From an uncultured Bacteroidales bacterium (GTDB lineage Bacteria > Bacteroidota > Bacteroidia > Bacteroidales > Paludibacteraceae), in the NCBI GenBank assembly GCA_900316845.1, contig ONEG01000018.1, forward strand, positions 1 to 63,709: a DNA stretch of 63,709 nucleotides, read 5' to 3'. Below are positions 6,985 to 14,458 of the stretch, in pieces; the first letter of the stretch is position 1; every line of letters begins with the position of its first letter. The notes under the pieces were generated by a model. That model saw nothing but the letters and a program-made list of their open reading frames with translations. It had not been told where the DNA came from and ran no database searches. A program made the position numbers and the translations under genes.

Positions 6985-8796
6985 ATGAGTACGAATTTAC
7001 ACAAGAATCTCCCTGTTGGGGTGCAGGACTTCGAATCGCTCATTCACGATGGTTACCTGTACGTGGATAAGACCGAGCAGATTTGGCGCTTGACCCATTC
7101 CGGTCGCCATTATTTCTTGGCGCGTCCACGCCGATTCGGAAAGAGTCTGCTGCTCTCGACCATTGAGGCATACTTCGAAGGAAAGAAAGAACTCTTCGAA
7201 GGTCTCTATATCCAACAGCAAGAGCACGACTGGATCAACTATCCCATCTTCCATATCGACCTCAGCCCGGAGAACTATTCATCAGTCGAAGTACTCCAAA
7301 ATCGCCTGGATTGGTTCCTAACCCAATGGGAGAAGCAATATGGTGCAGACGACACATCGTACTCCTTATCCACTCGTTTTGAGAATTGTATTATGCGTGC
7401 CGTTCAGCAAACAGGCAACCGCGCAATCGTACTCATCGACGAATACGACAAACCCATCCTTTCTGCTATCGGAAACCCCGACCTGCAGAACGAACTCCGC
7501 GCCATCCTCAAAGCTTTCTATGGTGTGCTAAAGAGCCAAGACGGGAATATCCGTTTCTCGCTCCTTACCGGTGTAACGAAGTTCAGCAAGGTCAGTATCT
7601 TCAGCGACCTCAACAACCTCAACGACATCTCGCGCGACAAACGCTACTATGATCTATGCGGTATCTCGCAATCGGAGTTGGAAACCGTGCTACAACCCTA
7701 TATCCAAGCTTTTGCAGACTCAAACAACTGCTCTGTTGACGAGACCAACGATGCCTTCCGGCGCATGTACGACGGGTATCGTTTCACGTCCACCAAGCAG
7801 CAGAACATCTACAATCCGTTCAGCGTCCTCTCGGCACTCGACCGAGGCGAGTACGGCAATTACTGGTTCGAGACCGGTACACCTAATTACATTGTCGAAC
7901 TGCTCAAGCGCAATAACTACACGCTCTCGGATATGACGACTAAACCGGTTGATTCGACCACGTTGGACAGCAAGGACGACAACGGACAAAGCATCGTGCC
8001 GCTTCTCTTCCAGAGCGGTTACCTCACTATCCGCGACTATAAATCGGAGAACGACCTCTATTACATGGACTTCCCTAACGACGAAGTACGTTCGGGTTTC
8101 TTCCGCTATATCCTGCCATATTACACATCGGTCAAGAAAGAAGAGAGTGCTTTCGCTATCGGTCAGTTTGTCGAGGAACTCCGTGCAGGTCAACCCGAAG
8201 CGTTCTTAACGCGCCTGCAAGCTTTCTTTGCCGACTTCCAATACGACGCACAGACCACGCCGGAATCGCATTTCCGCAACGTGCTCTTTATCCTGTGCCG
8301 CCTGTTAGGTATGCAGGTCGATGCTGAATACATGACCTCCGACGGCCGTATTGACCTTCTTATCCGCACAAACGATTATATCTATATCATCGAGTGCAAG
8401 TTAGACGCTTCAGCTAAGATCGCTCTGCGCCAAATCGAACGCAAAGACTATCCGCTCCCATGGTCGGTTGACAAACGTACTATCTTCCTCATCGGTCTCA
8501 ATTTCTCCTCTAAGACCCGCCGTCTTGAGGACTGGGAAATCGGTCAAAAGGTGGTCAAAGAAAACGGTCAAAAAGGTGGTCAAAGAAAAAGTCCAAAAGG
8601 TGGTCATAGAGGTGGTCAAAGAACAGAAGAGGTCTTTGAACTTATCAAGGCAAATCCGAGTATTACACGGGAACAGTTGAGTGAAATTCTTCATATCGTG
8701 CCCTCTGCGGTTCAGAAGCATATTAATAAACTAAAAATTGACCGTATCCGCCGCATAAAAGGCAAACAGAAAGGCCATTGGGAGATAATAGAATAG
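6985..8796 (+). CDS. AAA-ATPase with C-terminal PD-(D/E)XK nuclease (DUF1703) and added winged helix
   Basis: 603 residues from the ATG at 6985. The upstream in-frame TTG at 6946 lies in the promoter and is rejected. Residues 1-20 (LPVGVQDFESLIHDG) and the Walker A-like RPRRFGKS (47-54) identify the AAA-ATPase-like/DUF1703 family that is abundant in gut Bacteroidales. The nuclease-like core GRIDLLI and IIECKLD lies near residues 454-472. Beyond the usual end there is a repeated Gly-Gly-Gln-Lys/Arg linker (about 522-548), then a winged-helix segment (SITREQLSEILHIVPSAVQKH) of the kind found at the end of RecG-like/Fic regulators. The family role is unknown. It stands alone behind its own promoter. 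Confidence 0.8.
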   Translation: MSTNLHKNLPVGVQDFESLIHDGYLYVDKTEQIWRLTHSGRHYFLARPRRFGKSLLLSTIEAYFEGKKELFEGLYIQQQEHDWINYPIFHIDLSPENYSSVEVLQNRLDWFLTQWEKQYGADDTSYSLSTRFENCIMRAVQQTGNRAIVLIDEYDKPILSAIGNPDLQNELRAILKAFYGVLKSQDGNIRFSLLTGVTKFSKVSIFSDLNNLNDISRDKRYYDLCGISQSELETVLQPYIQAFADSNNCSVDETNDAFRRMYDGYRFTSTKQQNIYNPFSVLSALDRGEYGNYWFETGTPNYIVELLKRNNYTLSDMTTKPVDSTTLDSKDDNGQSIVPLLFQSGYLTIRDYKSENDLYYMDFPNDEVRSGFFRYILPYYTSVKKEESAFAIGQFVEELRAGQPEAFLTRLQAFFADFQYDAQTTPESHFRNVLFILCRLLGMQVDAEYMTSDGRIDLLIRTNDYIYIIECKLDASAKIALRQIERKDYPLPWSVDKRTIFLIGLNFSSKTRRLEDWEIGQKVVKENGQKGGQRKSPKGGHRGGQRTEEVFELIKANPSITREQLSEILHIVPSAVQKHINKLKIDRIRRIKGKQKGHWEIIE

Positions 8797-8824
8797 CACG
8801 GTCAGAAAACATACAACTTTTATA

Positions 8825-9169
8825 ATGAATCAAGAGGAGAATTTATTGCAAGATCTATCGGCAATCGCACAGCGTTTCAAAGATATACATAATGACGCGG
8901 TTATTGCTTACACACCACAGGTTCAAGAATTGTGCGCTAAAAAAGCAACAGAAAATGAAGTGGGGTGGATGCTTGATTGGTTATTGATGTATGCGGGTGA
9001 TGAACGAATGTTAAAGTTGTATAAACAAGTCTGCAGAGCCTATTGGAAAATATATCCTGAGACCATTGCTTTTTATATAATGGAGTATAGAAAAGAATAT
9101 GATCGTGAAAGCCTAATAGGCACCGAATATGAATATCTACTCCATGAAGATGAAATAGATGACAATTGA
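8825..9169 (+). CDS. Hypothetical 114-residue acidic protein
   Basis: No recognised domain. Mostly helical, rich in Glu, Tyr and Trp, soluble. It lies 28 bases after the ATPase/nuclease gene with no terminator between, so it is probably cotranscribed and could be its partner or an immunity-like factor (inference). The codon use is more AT-rich than the neighbouring gene, suggesting separate origin. A terminator follows at 9198-9226. Confidence 0.6.
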   Translation: MNQEENLLQDLSAIAQRFKDIHNDAVIAYTPQVQELCAKKATENEVGWMLDWLLMYAGDERMLKLYKQVCRAYWKIYPETIAFYIMEYRKEYDRESLIGTEYEYLLHEDEIDDN

Positions 9170-9173
9170 AAAT

Positions 9174-9189
9174 GTGAGACGCGTCTCAC
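9174..9189. repeat. Perfect 16-bp palindrome GTGAGACGCGTCTCAC
   Basis: A fully self-complementary 16-mer immediately after the stop codon at 9169, just before the terminator. It could be a protein-binding site or an accessory hairpin; no T run follows it directly. Confidence 0.6.
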
Positions 9190-9197
9190 AAATTGGA

Positions 9198-9226
9198 AAC
9201 TGCTACCCCGCGTAGCAGTTTTTTCT
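9198..9226 (+). terminator. Terminator after the 8825-9169 gene
   Basis: AACTGCTAC (9198-9206) pairs with GTAGCAGTT (9212-9220) and is followed by T residues. Confidence 0.85.
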
Positions 9227-9364
9227 ATCTTCTTTGTATTACGTCGTCAAGTTGACGACATCCCTCGTGTCGTTATTTTTTGCATTTTTGTCGCATTCTT
9301 GCGGCAATTAGCTTCATTTTTCTTTATTATGCAAAAAATATTTGCATATGTCAAAAAAAAGTAG

Positions 9365-9390
9365 TACCTTTGCACGCAGTTTTGCGTGCA
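9365..9390 (+). promoter_or_regulatory. Promoter of the DpnII-type cassette with start-point inverted repeat
   Basis: -7 box TACCTTTG (9365-9372), followed by the perfect inverted repeat TGCACGCA (9371-9378) and TGCGTGCA (9383-9390) with loop GTTT. A 60-base leader separates it from the dpnD-like start. Confidence 0.75.
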
Positions 9391-9450
9391 TAACGTAAAC
9401 CCGTCCCATCCATGACGTAAAACCGGAGCGCAGAGAAGTGTCTGAACGAA

Positions 9451-9615
9451 ATGAAATATACAGTTATAATAGAGGAAACATTGCGAAAAGAGGTTGCTAT
9501 TGAGGCACAAGACGCAGAGGAAGCGGATCGCATAGCCAAAGCGCTTTATCGCAAAGGGGAGATTGTTCTGGACGCAGGAGATTTTATTGGAGAGCCGACA
9601 ATAATCTGTCAATAA
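9451..9615 (+). CDS. dpnD: DpnD/PcfM-like small protein
   Basis: A 54-residue acidic protein reading MKYTVIIEETLRKEVAIE, then a Glu/Asp/Ala helix and a short C-terminal strand. The start (KYTVxIEETL followed by EVAIEA) is the hallmark I associate with the DpnD/PcfM family: small proteins of unknown role found in the pneumococcal DpnI cassette and on mobile elements. Here the gene stands first in an operon that otherwise looks like the DpnII type (methylase, endonuclease, second methylase). Its location just after the cassette promoter suggests a regulatory or accessory role. The family call is by motif memory and needs a profile search. Confidence 0.65.
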   Translation: MKYTVIIEETLRKEVAIEAQDAEEADRIAKALYRKGEIVLDAGDFIGEPTIICQ

Positions 9616-9687
9616 CAAAAAGAAATAACAGATCCGCAGCGGCGGACATAACATACTTTATTAATTAGCGTTTGCTATTTGTCTATT

Positions 9688-9893
9688 CGCACTGAAACGT
9701 AGGAAATTTCAAGAATAAGCAAATTAGAAAGAACAAAAGCAAACCCGCAATTTTTGCGGGCGACTTGTCTTTCTATTGGTGCTATTCCTACGGCCACAGT
9801 GCGAGCAAGTTTGCCCGCATTTTTGTGTGTACTTGCCGTTTGTTAGGTCGTAGAGCAGAATAGGAATAGATAGCAGACAGCCAAATGCTATCT
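9688..9893 (+). ncRNA. Rod-shaped leader RNA and start-codon hairpin before the methylase gene
   Basis: The 279 bases between the dpnD-like gene and the methylase hold no protein gene but are heavily folded. The main rod spans 9688-9803: CGCACTG/CAGTGCG, CGTAG/CTACG, GAATAAGCA/TGCTATTC (one bulge), AATTAGAAAGAACA/TGTCTTTCTATT (two bulges) and the apical CCCGCAA/TTGCGGG. A second hairpin, GCAAGT (9805-9810) with ACTTGC (9831-9836), follows. A third, AGATAGCA (9868-9875) with TGCTATCT (9886-9893), ends one base before the ATG at 9895. CTATTCCT (9782-9789), part of the rod, is also complementary to AGGAATAG (9862-9869), so two alternative folds are possible. This looks like a control element for methylase expression, but no known class is recognised. 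Confidence 0.6.
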
Positions 9894-9894
9894 A

Positions 9895-10806
9895 ATGAAA
9901 TTAACCGAATCGGTCGCCAAACCATTTATCAAGTGGGTTGGTGGCAAGACACAGCTCATCGAGCAATTAGAAGCTTTGCTTCCGGCTGATTTTGACGATT
10001 GGAAAGATGTGACGTACATTGAGCCTTTTGTAGGCGGAGGAGCTATGCTCTTCTATATGTTGCGTACGCACGCCAATATCAAATCCGCTGTTATCAATGA
10101 CATCAATTCTGATCTTACGACGTGCTACAAAGTAGTGCGCGATAATCCGTCTGAATTGGTAGAATCTCTGCAACAGATTCAAACGGAGTATTATGCGATT
10201 CCCTCAGAGGAAGAACGCAAGGCTTTCTATTTGCAGCGGCGTGACGAGTTTAACACCAAATCCTTAGACCCGCTCCGTAATACCACGCTATTCTTCTTCC
10301 TAAACCGCACTTGCTTTAATGGCCTTTATCGCGTCAATAAGGCAGGTCTTTTCAATGTACCCTTTGGTCGGTACGATCATCCACAGATCTGCGATACCAA
10401 AACGATTAATGCGGATAGCGAGTTGCTGAAAAACGTTGAGATTTTAACCGGAGATTATCAAGAGACATTAGCCCTCGCGAAAGGAAAAACGCTATTCTAT
10501 TTTGATCCGCCTTATCGTCCGCTCAACAACACCAGCAGTTTCAACGACTACACCAAAGAAGCGTTCAACGACCTTGCACAGATTCGTTTGAAACAATTCT
10601 GCGATAAAGTGGTCGCTTCCGGCTATCATTTTATGTTGAGCAATTCGGATTGCCCGGACGGATTCTTTGATGATCTCTATTCACAATACAACATAGAGCA
10701 CGTATGGGCTTCACGAAGCGTCAATGCAAACGCCAGCAAACGCGGAAAATTGACAGAGATTTTGGTCCACGATTATAAAGAAGTTAAACAACGCCAATTA
10801 TTCTAA
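9895..10806 (+). CDS. dpnM: DpnM-type adenine-N6 DNA methyltransferase (GATC)
   Basis: A 303-residue class-alpha (D12 family) methylase that should modify the adenine in double-stranded GATC sites and protect the host from the nuclease encoded next. The SAM-binding start KPFIKWVGGKTQLI is at residues 9-22, the FVGGGA motif near 47, and the catalytic DPPY at 204-207 (FDPPYRPLNN). Length is near that of DpnM and Dam. The start ATG is preceded by a hairpin rather than a clear ribosome-binding sequence, which suggests translational control. Three bases separate its stop from the endonuclease start. Confidence 0.92.
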   Translation: MKLTESVAKPFIKWVGGKTQLIEQLEALLPADFDDWKDVTYIEPFVGGGAMLFYMLRTHANIKSAVINDINSDLTTCYKVVRDNPSELVESLQQIQTEYYAIPSEEERKAFYLQRRDEFNTKSLDPLRNTTLFFFLNRTCFNGLYRVNKAGLFNVPFGRYDHPQICDTKTINADSELLKNVEILTGDYQETLALAKGKTLFYFDPPYRPLNNTSSFNDYTKEAFNDLAQIRLKQFCDKVVASGYHFMLSNSDCPDGFFDDLYSQYNIEHVWASRSVNANASKRGKLTEILVHDYKEVKQRQLF

Positions 10807-10809
10807 ACT

Positions 10810-11643
10810 ATGGCAGCACATACTACAGCGCAATTCAATTTATTCATGTCTCAGTTGCGCGAGACAAACGCGACACTTGATTTCTACTGCGACTTCCCAA
10901 AGATCGCGCGGAATGTTGCCGACATCGAGATTAGTCTCAATACGCTCAATTATCTCATTGGCAAAGAAAATCTCCGTGAGGCTGTTGAAGCATTATGGAA
11001 TCGTGACAAACGCGTATTTGACGTAATGGATATCCTTATTGCTACGCGCAAGAAAGACGACAAGAAGTATATTGACAATGATGGTTCCATGCATTCGATA
11101 CATTCGTTGTTCAGTTCTGTAGATGGAGTAATGAAATTCATCGAGGGCACAGGTCTTGATAAGGTTTTCAAGAACAAAGAAGTGAAAGATCTTGTGGATT
11201 ATGTCTTTGGTGTGGAAACAGGTCTTGATACGAACGCACGCAAGAACAGAAGCGGCGAAATAACCGAAACGCTCGTTGCACGTATCTTCGACAATGCCGG
11301 TATCAAATATCGCGAACAAGTATCGTCCAAAGAGTTCCCTGCCATCTCTGCCGTACTTGGTGCAGATCAAAAGGTCTTTGACTTTGCTATTTCTGCAAAA
11401 GGCAAGACCTATCTCATGGAAGTCAACTTCTATTCCGGAGGCGGTTCAAAACTGAATGAGGTTGCCCGTTCTTATACGGATGTTGCGCCGAAAGTAAACG
11501 GTGTGCCTGGTTTTGAGTTTGTATGGATTACGGATGGTGTAGGTTGGAACTCCGCGCGCAACAAACTAGAAGAAGCGTTTGCTGCAATTCCGAGTATTTA
11601 CAATCTGACCACCATTAGCGAATTTATAGACCGTGTCAAATAA
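10810..11643 (+). CDS. dpnB: DpnII/MboI-type restriction endonuclease (GATC)
   Basis: 277 residues, close to the usual length of DpnII (about 288). The N-terminal half (ISLNTLNYLIG, then LWNRDKRVFDVMDILIATR) and the middle (GLDTNARKNRSGEITET) are characteristic of the DpnII/MboI family. The catalytic core is probably the PD-(D/E)XK-like stretch with DFAISAKGKTYLMEVNFYSGGGSK. It should cut unmethylated GATC. It lies between the two methylases and overlaps the following gene by 11 bases. Nothing suggests inactivation. Confidence 0.9.
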   Translation: MAAHTTAQFNLFMSQLRETNATLDFYCDFPKIARNVADIEISLNTLNYLIGKENLREAVEALWNRDKRVFDVMDILIATRKKDDKKYIDNDGSMHSIHSLFSSVDGVMKFIEGTGLDKVFKNKEVKDLVDYVFGVETGLDTNARKNRSGEITETLVARIFDNAGIKYREQVSSKEFPAISAVLGADQKVFDFAISAKGKTYLMEVNFYSGGGSKLNEVARSYTDVAPKVNGVPGFEFVWITDGVGWNSARNKLEEAFAAIPSIYNLTTISEFIDRVK

Positions 11644-12817
11644 AATTACATATCCCGACTTCACCATCCTCAATGGTGATTGCATGCAGAGACTTCGCGA
11701 GATAGAAGACAATTCTATCGATGCTATATTTGCCGACCCGCCCTACTTCCTTAGCAACGGCGGTATTAGCGTGCAGAGTGGTAAGCAAGTCTGCGTGGAC
11801 AAAGGCGATTGGGACAAAGGCGGAACTCCCGAGTATATCTACGAATTCAACCGCAATTGGCTATCCCTTTGCCGCACCAAACTGAAAGACGATGGTACGA
11901 TTTGGATTAGTGGTACGCACCACAACATCCACGTCGTTATGCGTTGCTTGCAAGAACTCGGCTACAAGGTTCTCAACACAATAACTTGGCAGAAGACAGA
12001 CCCACCGCCCAATCTGTCTTGTAAGTACTTCAACTTCTCGACAGAGCTAATCATCTGGGCGCGCAAACATGTGCAAAAAACGCACAAGTTCAACTACGAA
12101 ACGATGAAGCAGTTGAATGGCGGAACACAGATGACAGATGTTTGGCGTATCCCTGCTGTGGGCAAATGGGAAAAGAGCCAAGGCAAGCACCCAACGCAAA
12201 AGACCTTGCGCCTCTTGTATCGTATCATCCTTGCGTCCACAAATGAAGGTGACACCATCCTTGATCCGTTTAGCGGTTCTGGAACCACTGGTATCGCAGC
12301 CAACTTGTTAGGTCGAAAATACATCGGTATTGAGCAAGACATAAATTTCTGCGAGTTATCGCTTAGTCGTCGTGCCGCTCTCGAAAACCCGGAAGAGCGC
12401 AAGAAACTATCTGAAAAGATGCGTGAGAGTCCGCAAGAAACAACGGTGCTCATCAACCACATGCGCGATAAAGATCGCGAATTGGCGATGCAAATGGGTA
12501 TCACGTATGTCCGTGCAGGAGATTCGAAAGGTTCGCTACTTGTCAAACAAGGTTTTGAACGGCTTGGTTACATCTGTCTCCACACCGACGGAGAGAACCC
12601 GCAGTTATTCAAACAGACCAACAAAGGTTTTCGAATTTATAAAGCGTCTGACCTGCAGGAGAAAGGCTTTACCGCTGAAAATGCACCATATTATGCCGTT
12701 TTTCTCTTTAACCCAGCTAAGCCTATTCCATTTGGCCTGCCTATCGACTTGCACAAGAGGAAATACACCCAAGTTGCTCATATCGAACCATTAAGCACCT
12801 TCATTAGTCTTAAATAA
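11633..12817 (+). CDS. dpnA: DpnA-type second adenine methyltransferase with extra C-terminal domain
   Basis: 394 residues. Residues 1-255 form a class-beta adenine methylase: ADPPYFLSNGGI at about 34-45 (catalytic DPPY at 35-38), and the SAM motif DPFSGSGTTG near 212. This matches DpnA/MboIB enzymes, which modify single-stranded or hemimethylated GATC and are usually near 270 residues. The last about 130 residues are additional. They run from a Lys/Glu-rich helix through SKGSLLVKQGFERLGYICL and a DGENPQLFKQTNKGFRIYK segment to the end, and do not belong to the standard enzyme. The extra part may bind DNA or contact the nuclease (inference). It is the last gene of the cassette. Confidence 0.88.
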   Translation: MSNKITYPDFTILNGDCMQRLREIEDNSIDAIFADPPYFLSNGGISVQSGKQVCVDKGDWDKGGTPEYIYEFNRNWLSLCRTKLKDDGTIWISGTHHNIHVVMRCLQELGYKVLNTITWQKTDPPPNLSCKYFNFSTELIIWARKHVQKTHKFNYETMKQLNGGTQMTDVWRIPAVGKWEKSQGKHPTQKTLRLLYRIILASTNEGDTILDPFSGSGTTGIAANLLGRKYIGIEQDINFCELSLSRRAALENPEERKKLSEKMRESPQETTVLINHMRDKDRELAMQMGITYVRAGDSKGSLLVKQGFERLGYICLHTDGENPQLFKQTNKGFRIYKASDLQEKGFTAENAPYYAVFLFNPAKPIPFGLPIDLHKRKYTQVAHIEPLSTFISLK

Positions 12818-13247
12818 CGTTTGTCCCTTACCCCGGATTCTATCCGGATTCTTTTGTCAAGTGCGCGAGTCGTCAGCCTCGCGTTTCTCTTTCTTCTATT
12901 CCAGGGTAATCTAATTGCCCGCTCTCCCGTCGGGATACCGCGATGCCATGATTCCGTGATACCGAGCCGCGCACACTCTGCCGATAGTAACTGTCCTTTG
13001 TCCATTAGCCCCAAATCTCATTTGGGTCACATCGTCCTTTTTACTTGCCTCCGGGTCTCAGCCTTTAACTTTTAGCTTTTAGCTTGTTCCCTTACCTTGT
13101 TCCCTTTCCCTACAAGTCTGGGTCATAGCTTGTTCCCTTTGGCACAAATTTTACTATAAAAAGGAACAACCTCTTGCATATATCAATTATTTTTACTACC
13201 TTTGCGCCAAAATTGATGCAAATTAACGAATTATAACACTAACAAAT
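12818..13247. other. Intergenic region with terminator dyad, repeat array and promoter
   Basis: No protein gene. A hairpin CCGGAT-TCT-ATCCGG (12833-12847), with a T-rich tail, probably ends the restriction cassette. Decayed-looking GC-rich sequence follows. TTGTTCCCTT occurs three times (13084-13093, 13097-13106, 13130-13139), with the inverse AAGGAACAA at 13161-13169. The promoter has its -7 box TACCTTTG at 13197-13204, followed by a weak TTTGC/GCAAA dyad. Confidence 0.6.
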
Positions 13248-14276
13248 ATGGACGAGAATAAACAAGAGTATGTAGATACTCAAGAACGTATTGACACGTT
13301 TGAAGAAGAAGCATGGCAGAAACTAAGTTTCCGGTCAGCTAACGCCTTAAAGATGTTGGAGATTGACACTCCCACCAAACTTAAAGCGTTTGTTGAAAGT
13401 GGTTTAGATATTGGCAAACGTCGCTATATTAATTTTGGTAAGAAATCCAAAGAGGAAGTTCGTGCTTTCTATGAATCTTTTGAGAAGAACCATCCTGCAG
13501 AAGCGTATCATGTTATGTCTGAGCGTGAGACCTTGGAATACAACATTCGCAAAAATGCCACGTTCCTCCACGCAGAAGATATCGATTTTGTACTTAATTA
13601 TTTCGATCGCACGAATCATTATCCGATGTTCTATATGCTAACCAAATTTTTTGAGCATTCTGATTGGAGAAAAGACCAAATAATTAGCGAATATCTAGGC
13701 ATTTGCGGAGAAATGAAGACGATAGAACAACTCATGGAGAAATATTGTCTTTCAGAATCAACAATTAAACACGAAATTCATTGGATTGATCACGCTATTC
13801 GTCGGGCTGCAGACCGTGTAGAGAGAAACGTCGCTGATGATTGGGAACAATATAAGGTATCAGACGACGTACTCAAAAAACCGATTCTCTCGAATGAGGA
13901 TTTCTTACCGTTGTATCAATCCGTGAAGGATGCTGAACAAATCAAGATGGATTTAGAGTGTTTTGTAGAGATATGCTACCATTCATTACGCTTTTTTGGA
14001 CGTGTTGAAGAAAGAGGCAAATACTGGTTATACACAGTGGATGGAGTACAATGCTTCCGTTTCAGTTGGCTTCTGCAAGACTTCCGCAAGATTCCGCGCA
14101 CCAAGAAAGCGGAGCCGTTCGATCTGTCAGAAGTTTGCCGGAATACAGAATATTGGTACAATGAGAAAGTTGTTCGTAAGGCTGTTCCTACCGTAATAGA
14201 GATTGCAAAACAAATGATTTGGCATCTCTATCAACTCCCATCTAAGGGCAACAAGATCATTATTGCCAAGTCATAA
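13248..14276 (+). CDS. Putative regulator with RpoA-CTD-like and sigma-region-4-like parts
   Basis: 342 residues, soluble. Residues about 25-75 (LSFRSANALKMLEIDTPTKL, then KRRYINFGKKSKEEVRAFYE) closely resemble the C-terminal DNA/activator-binding domain of RNA polymerase alpha, including the NFGKKSxEE signature. Residues about 150-195 (TIEQLMEKYCLSESTIKHEI) read as a helix-turn-helix like that of sigma region 4. The rest is charged and unrecognised. Such combinations occur in poorly studied Bacteroidales proteins; a role in transcription control is likely but unproven. The repeat array just upstream could be its own operator. It has its own promoter. Confidence 0.7.
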   Translation: MDENKQEYVDTQERIDTFEEEAWQKLSFRSANALKMLEIDTPTKLKAFVESGLDIGKRRYINFGKKSKEEVRAFYESFEKNHPAEAYHVMSERETLEYNIRKNATFLHAEDIDFVLNYFDRTNHYPMFYMLTKFFEHSDWRKDQIISEYLGICGEMKTIEQLMEKYCLSESTIKHEIHWIDHAIRRAADRVERNVADDWEQYKVSDDVLKKPILSNEDFLPLYQSVKDAEQIKMDLECFVEICYHSLRFFGRVEERGKYWLYTVDGVQCFRFSWLLQDFRKIPRTKKAEPFDLSEVCRNTEYWYNEKVVRKAVPTVIEIAKQMIWHLYQLPSKGNKIIIAKS

Positions 14277-14285
14277 CAAACCACC

Positions 14286-14429
14286 ATGCCCTGTCCACAT
14301 AATCACATATCATGCCCTTGTCCGAAAGACTGTCCGCGTCACGGTCTCTGTTGTGCCTGCGTAGCTCATCACAAAGCACACGGAACCAAACTCCCCGCCT
14401 GCTTGCGGGGAATTGAATGGGAAAAATAA
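14286..14429 (+). CDS. Small cysteine-rich protein, DUF6485-like pattern
   Basis: 47 residues with seven Cys and five His: MPCPHNHISCPCPKDCP, then RHGLCCACVAHH and LPACLRG. The spacing (C-x-C-x3-C, R-x-G-x-CC-x-C, then H and LPAC) is like the small zinc-binding DUF6485 family. It is too short to be noticed by length-based gene calling, but codon use and motif order support it. It starts nine bases after the previous stop, so it is likely cotranscribed with the regulator. Probably a structural zinc protein of unknown role. Confidence 0.65.
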   Translation: MPCPHNHISCPCPKDCPRHGLCCACVAHHKAHGTKLPACLRGIEWEK

Positions 14430-14458
14430 GTTTTGAATCAAATAAAATCCTATTATAT

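Noticed and set aside
9688..9803. Retron-type msr/msd RNA
   Set aside because: The long rod recalls a retron msd stem, but there is no reverse transcriptase gene anywhere in the window, so a leader or regulatory RNA is more sensible.
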